Of a stretch of 64,000 nt of DNA, positions 63,223 to 64,000 are shown one piece after another; the stretch's first letter is position 1, and each line of letters starts with the position of its first letter. Origin of the DNA: Desulfocicer vacuolatum DSM 3385 (GTDB lineage: Bacteria > Desulfobacterota > Desulfobacteria > Desulfobacterales > Desulfobacteraceae); NCBI RefSeq assembly GCF_900176365.1, contig NZ_FWXY01000023.1, positions 1 through 64,000 of the forward strand, in the 5' to 3' direction. A program made the position numbers and the translations under genes. The notes beneath the pieces were generated by a model. That model saw only the letters and a program-made list of their open reading frames with translations, did no database searches and was not told the DNA's origin.

Positions 63223-64000
63223 ACCTCCTCCAGGGTATAAAAAACAATCTTTGTTTTCACGGTGGTTGATTGTCCGTCCTGGTACTGGAAAAAGGCCTCA
63301 ACCTCTTTTTCCTGAACGCTTTTCTCGTACAGTCCATGATAAAGATCCCGGTATTTTTCCTGGACAAATTTCCGGCGTATTTTTCCGGTTTTGGTCAATT
63401 CTCCGTCATCCACATCCAAAAGCTTGTACAAAAGGGCAAAACGCTTGATACGAAAATGTTCTTTTTCCGCTTTTTCATTGACCTCTTGTATCTGTTCCAT
63501 GATCAATTGTGCCACGTCCGGGTGGGCTGAAAGTCCCATGTAAGTGGTGTAGGAAATCCCATTATCCTCGGCCCATTTTCCCACCACAATGGGATCAATG
63601 TTAATCAAAGCCGCCACATAGTCTTTGTGATCCCCATAAATCACAGCCTCTTTTATGTAAGGACTGAATTTAAGCTTATTTTCAAGGAACATGGGGCTGA
63701 ACATTTCGTTTCTTTTGTTGTGCATGACATCGGAAATACGATCAATGACCACCAGGTGTCCCCGGTCATCAATGTATCCGGCATCCCCGGAATGAAGCCA
63801 CCCGCCCTCCAGAAGTTCCTTGCTCTTTTCCGGCAGATCAAAATATCCCGGAGACACGGAAAGGGAGCGGGAAAGAATTTCACCTTCCTTGGAAATGCTG
63901 CACTCCGTTCCGGGAAGGGGGAGCCCCACGGTGTCCGGGCGAACATCACCGTCCCGGTGCATGTAGGCAATTCCCGTGATCTCCGTCTGACCATAAATCT
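63219..64000 (-). CDS. AMP-forming acyl-CoA synthetase, C-terminal part (runs off right edge)
   Basis: About 260 residues open to the window edge. The adenylate-forming signature IYGQTEITGIAY at the very edge is motif A5. LEGGWLHSGDAGYIDDRGHLVVIDRISDVM follows (the hinge and A8-like region), then the C-terminal lid with TKTGKIRRKFVQEKY (the catalytic lysine). It makes acyl-CoA from a carboxylic acid, ATP and CoA. Being first in the visible liv operon, it may activate the acid the transporter imports. The start and LivG would lie beyond 64000. Confidence 0.9.
   Translation of the reverse strand, partial: IYGQTEITGIAYMHRDGDVRPDTVGLPLPGTECSISKEGEILSRSLSVSPGYFDLPEKSKELLEGGWLHSGDAGYIDDRGHLVVIDRISDVMHNKRNEMFSPMFLENKLKFSPYIKEAVIYGDHKDYVAALINIDPIVVGKWAEDNGISYTTYMGLSAHPDVAQLIMEQIQEVNEKAEKEHFRIKRFALLYKLLDVDDGELTKTGKIRRKFVQEKYRDLYHGLYEKSVQEKEVEAFFQYQDGQSTTVKTKIVFYTLEEV

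Overview
The window looks like a chromosomal segment of a sulfate-reducing Desulfobacterota bacterium, probably Desulfobacterales. The main evidence is a complete qrcABCD-type membrane redox complex next to System II cytochrome c maturation genes, a plant-type DapB, an EF-G of the mitochondrial/spirochaete-like (spd) type, and a branched-chain-amino-acid-type ABC transporter operon containing an acyl-CoA ligase. Most of the content is housekeeping. No CRISPR array, prophage or defence island is visible. The only transposase is an IS4-like fragment at the left edge.

Layout. 1-0.34 kb: IS4-type transposase fragment. 0.9-8.9 kb (minus): resB-ccsA, then qrcABCD with an extra 52-residue membrane protein gene. 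9.5-11.6 kb: OmpA/vWA lipoprotein and a methyltransferase. 11.6-13.2 kb (minus): TrpR-like regulator overlapping an MFS transporter. 13.5-15.8 kb: larB coupled to a histidine kinase. 15.9-17.9 kb (minus): iron alcohol dehydrogenase and SH3 protein. 18-20.4 kb: tightly overlapped operon of class II aldolase, diadenylate-cyclase-like protein and His-rich protein. 20.4-24.8 kb: DMT transporter, nagZ, tsaD, purM. 25-27 kb: hom-thrH. 27.3-27.7 kb: three tandem initiator tRNAs. 27.8-31.8 kb: rsmG, fusA and an orphan P-loop ATPase. 31.9-38 kb: acyltransferase/hydrolase fusion, NIL-ferredoxin, mnmA, mtaB, DnaJ/TerB protein. 38-49.6 kb: dnaE, guaB, Sua5/YciO, sppA, hisC-cmk-rpsA. 50-58.5 kb: NamZ-type muramidase, plsB, a MurU-AmgK fusion, dapB, DUF1232/J-domain protein. 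58.5-64 kb (minus): universal stress protein and the liv operon, with an AMP-forming ligase running off the right edge.

How genes work together. resB/ccsA mature c-type haems such as those of QrcA. NamZ, NagZ and the MurU-AmgK fusion are three steps that could form a peptidoglycan-sugar recycling route. hom and thrH make threonine precursors. TsaD, a Sua5/YciO protein and MtaB belong to the t6A/ms2t6A tRNA pathway, and NIL-ferredoxin plus MnmA suggest sulfur transfer to tRNA.

The least explained part is the intergenic DNA. (i) A bipartite palindromic repeat of about 86 bp occurs more than a dozen times, and its stems covary between copies. (ii) A 129-bp GC-rich hairpin element is present in two near-identical copies. 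(iii) There are three MITE-like elements with terminal inverted repeats and 7-8 bp target duplications: one type in two copies (183/184 bp), and two single elements (103 and 104 bp), one of which abuts the predicted guaB promoter. The best protein-level candidates for something new are the aldolase/DAC-like/His-rich operon, the acyltransferase fused to a hydrolase domain lacking its nucleophile, and the NIL-ferredoxin-MnmA pair.
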